DNA from: Candolleomyces eurysporus
Taxonomy: Eukaryota > Basidiomycota > Agaricomycetes > Agaricales > Psathyrellaceae
Length of the DNA: 64,000 nt
Reading direction: 5' to 3'
Assembly: GCA_027579435.1 (NCBI GenBank)
Contig: JANBPK010000027.1
Span: 1 to 64,000, forward strand
The position numbers and the translations under genes are program-made. Below the pieces are notes generated by a model. It searched no databases and was not told where the DNA came from. It was given only the letters and a program-made list of their open reading frames with translations. The first letter of the stretch is position 1; each line of letters opens with the position of its first letter. This document shows positions 63,233 to 64,000 of the stretch, one piece after another.

Positions 63233-63440
63233 GCACCACTGATTGAGCACCTTGCAGACGGCTAAAGAATATGCCTGTCCTGATTGGACAGACAAGTCCA
63301 TTGACCTCCTCACTGAGGACATAAGACTAGAGGGACTCGTCATCACTCTTCTTGATGGAGAAAAAAGTTGTCATAGGCATTGAAGCAGCTTCCAGCCTTC
63401 TACTGACAGTAAGTCAACTCCAGAGTGGTCCATCTCACAA
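63233..63440 (-). pseudogene. Second copia-LINE chimera
   Basis: On the minus strand copia gag (WTTLELTYCQ, AGSCFNAYDNFFSIKKSDDE; 63440-63334) joins at about 63323-63333 to LINE RNase H (SSVRRSMDLSVQSGQAYSLA in the LINE frame; 63323-63233). The LINE breakpoint corresponds to about 45116 in LINE-a. Confidence 0.65.
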
Positions 63441-63737
63441 TGTCGTTATCATTCCTTTCTTTTGCTCACCTCTACTAACTATACTACCTGGTCCAGCTGG
63501 TGCATTGTTTTTGGTTCCCAGAAGCAGGCCCTGAGCTCAAACTGCTCTCTGCCAAGAATGATAACTCTCCATCCAACTCTACTACCACTTCTACCATTGC
63601 TGCTGCTCAGGCCAAGCTCTTTGAGGCAAAAACTCTTGAGCTGCAGAACACTTGGGACACCAAAAGCGACAAGGCTGTTGGTTGGATCTGGTTAATGCTT
63701 GACCAGGACCAGAAGACATTTGTAGATGGATGCCATG
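63441..63737 (+). pseudogene. Copia gag fragment, plus strand
   Basis: LFEAKTLELQNTWDTKSDKA and VGWIWLMLDQDQKTFVDGCH match the copia B gag (56140-56240) in opposite orientation to the neighbouring piece. The upstream part (LTSTNYTTWSSWC) is the gag N-terminus. Confidence 0.7.
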
Positions 63738-63799
63738 TAATGCCTTGATTTTTTGACCCAAGTGGTTTTCAGCAAGCGCTTTGAACTGCTTGAATGCAG
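63738..63799 (-). pseudogene. Copia integrase scrap
   Basis: 62 bp homologous to 47430-47490 (AFKQFKALAEN on the minus strand) between gag and L3 copy 3. Confidence 0.6.
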
Positions 63800-64000
63800 T
63801 GATATGATTGCGTCCATTTTAGCAAATAACAGTTCAATTTTCATGATAATAAACTACACTATTGATATGGTCTGACTTTCTAAGTACAAGAAAGACTATG
63901 CTATTGATAGCGTTCATGTGGCTTGAGAAGGAGAAAAAAAGATCTATTATTGAGCTTCTAGAAACCAATACAATTAAACCTGCTAGACATACTGTTGCTT
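63800..64000 (-). repeat. LTR family L3, copy 3, cut by the window edge
   Basis: Plus reading TGATATGATTGCGTCC… aligns to 52932-53140 of copy 2 (TTTTAGCAAATA, TCTAAGTACAAGAA). Inserted in copia integrase, as is copy 2, but at another site. Confidence 0.65.

Noticed and set aside
1..64000. CRISPR arrays, operons, riboswitches, rRNA
   Set aside because: No regularly spaced direct repeats, no clustered same-strand short-spaced genes, no rRNA-like conserved blocks; the host gene has spliceosomal introns, so the DNA is eukaryotic.

Overview
The window looks like a piece of a basidiomycete (probably Agaricomycete) nuclear genome. One ordinary host locus lies at the left edge, followed by about 62 kb of nested transposable elements. 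The taxon is inferred from the five-exon eIF2-alpha gene with 47-58 bp introns and from the mobile-element set: a chromodomain Ty3/gypsy element, a Tad1-like LINE, Plavaka-type DNA transposons, Ty1/copia, Tc1/mariner and MITEs. No tRNA or rRNA operon, CRISPR array or bacterial-type operon was seen.

Host part (1-2052): the start of an unidentified proline-rich protein on the minus strand and, divergently, eIF2-alpha (321-1611), separated by 123 bp. Element part, left to right: a LINE scrap (2053-2484); Gypsy-1 (2911-8499), a young element with 181-bp LTRs and a GATCC target duplication; telomere-like repeats (8915-9014); two head-to-head copies of an LTR element called R here (9040-10026 and 13352-13957) around a MITE, tandem LTR pieces and a Tc1/mariner element; a 1.36-kb LTR (14892-16246); a Plavaka transposon (16560-23552, minus) split by a second DNA transposon of a family I cannot name (18410-21575); an acidic ORF remnant; an LTR holding a second MITE; Gypsy-2 (26800-35325), badly decayed; then 35.3-57.9 kb, a multi-level nest of copia copies, LINEs and solo LTRs. 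The centre of that nest is an almost full-length LINE (39581-46177) with a 13-bp target duplication inside a copia element. The last 6 kb is AT-rich, with unidentified remnants, a further R-like element and scrambled copia and LINE pieces.

The element genes do not work together as a pathway. The order of nesting gives relative ages. Young insertions (Gypsy-1, the LINE, the small insertion inside Tc1) keep CpG sites; old copies have lost them by CpG-to-TpG/CpA change. In the younger elements nearly every premature stop is TGA, which fits CGA-to-TGA decay. Single N bases, mostly beside homopolymers, and frameshifts at such sites mean some gene breaks may be assembly errors.

Labels such as Gypsy-1, R, L3, S and T are local names used only in this annotation.
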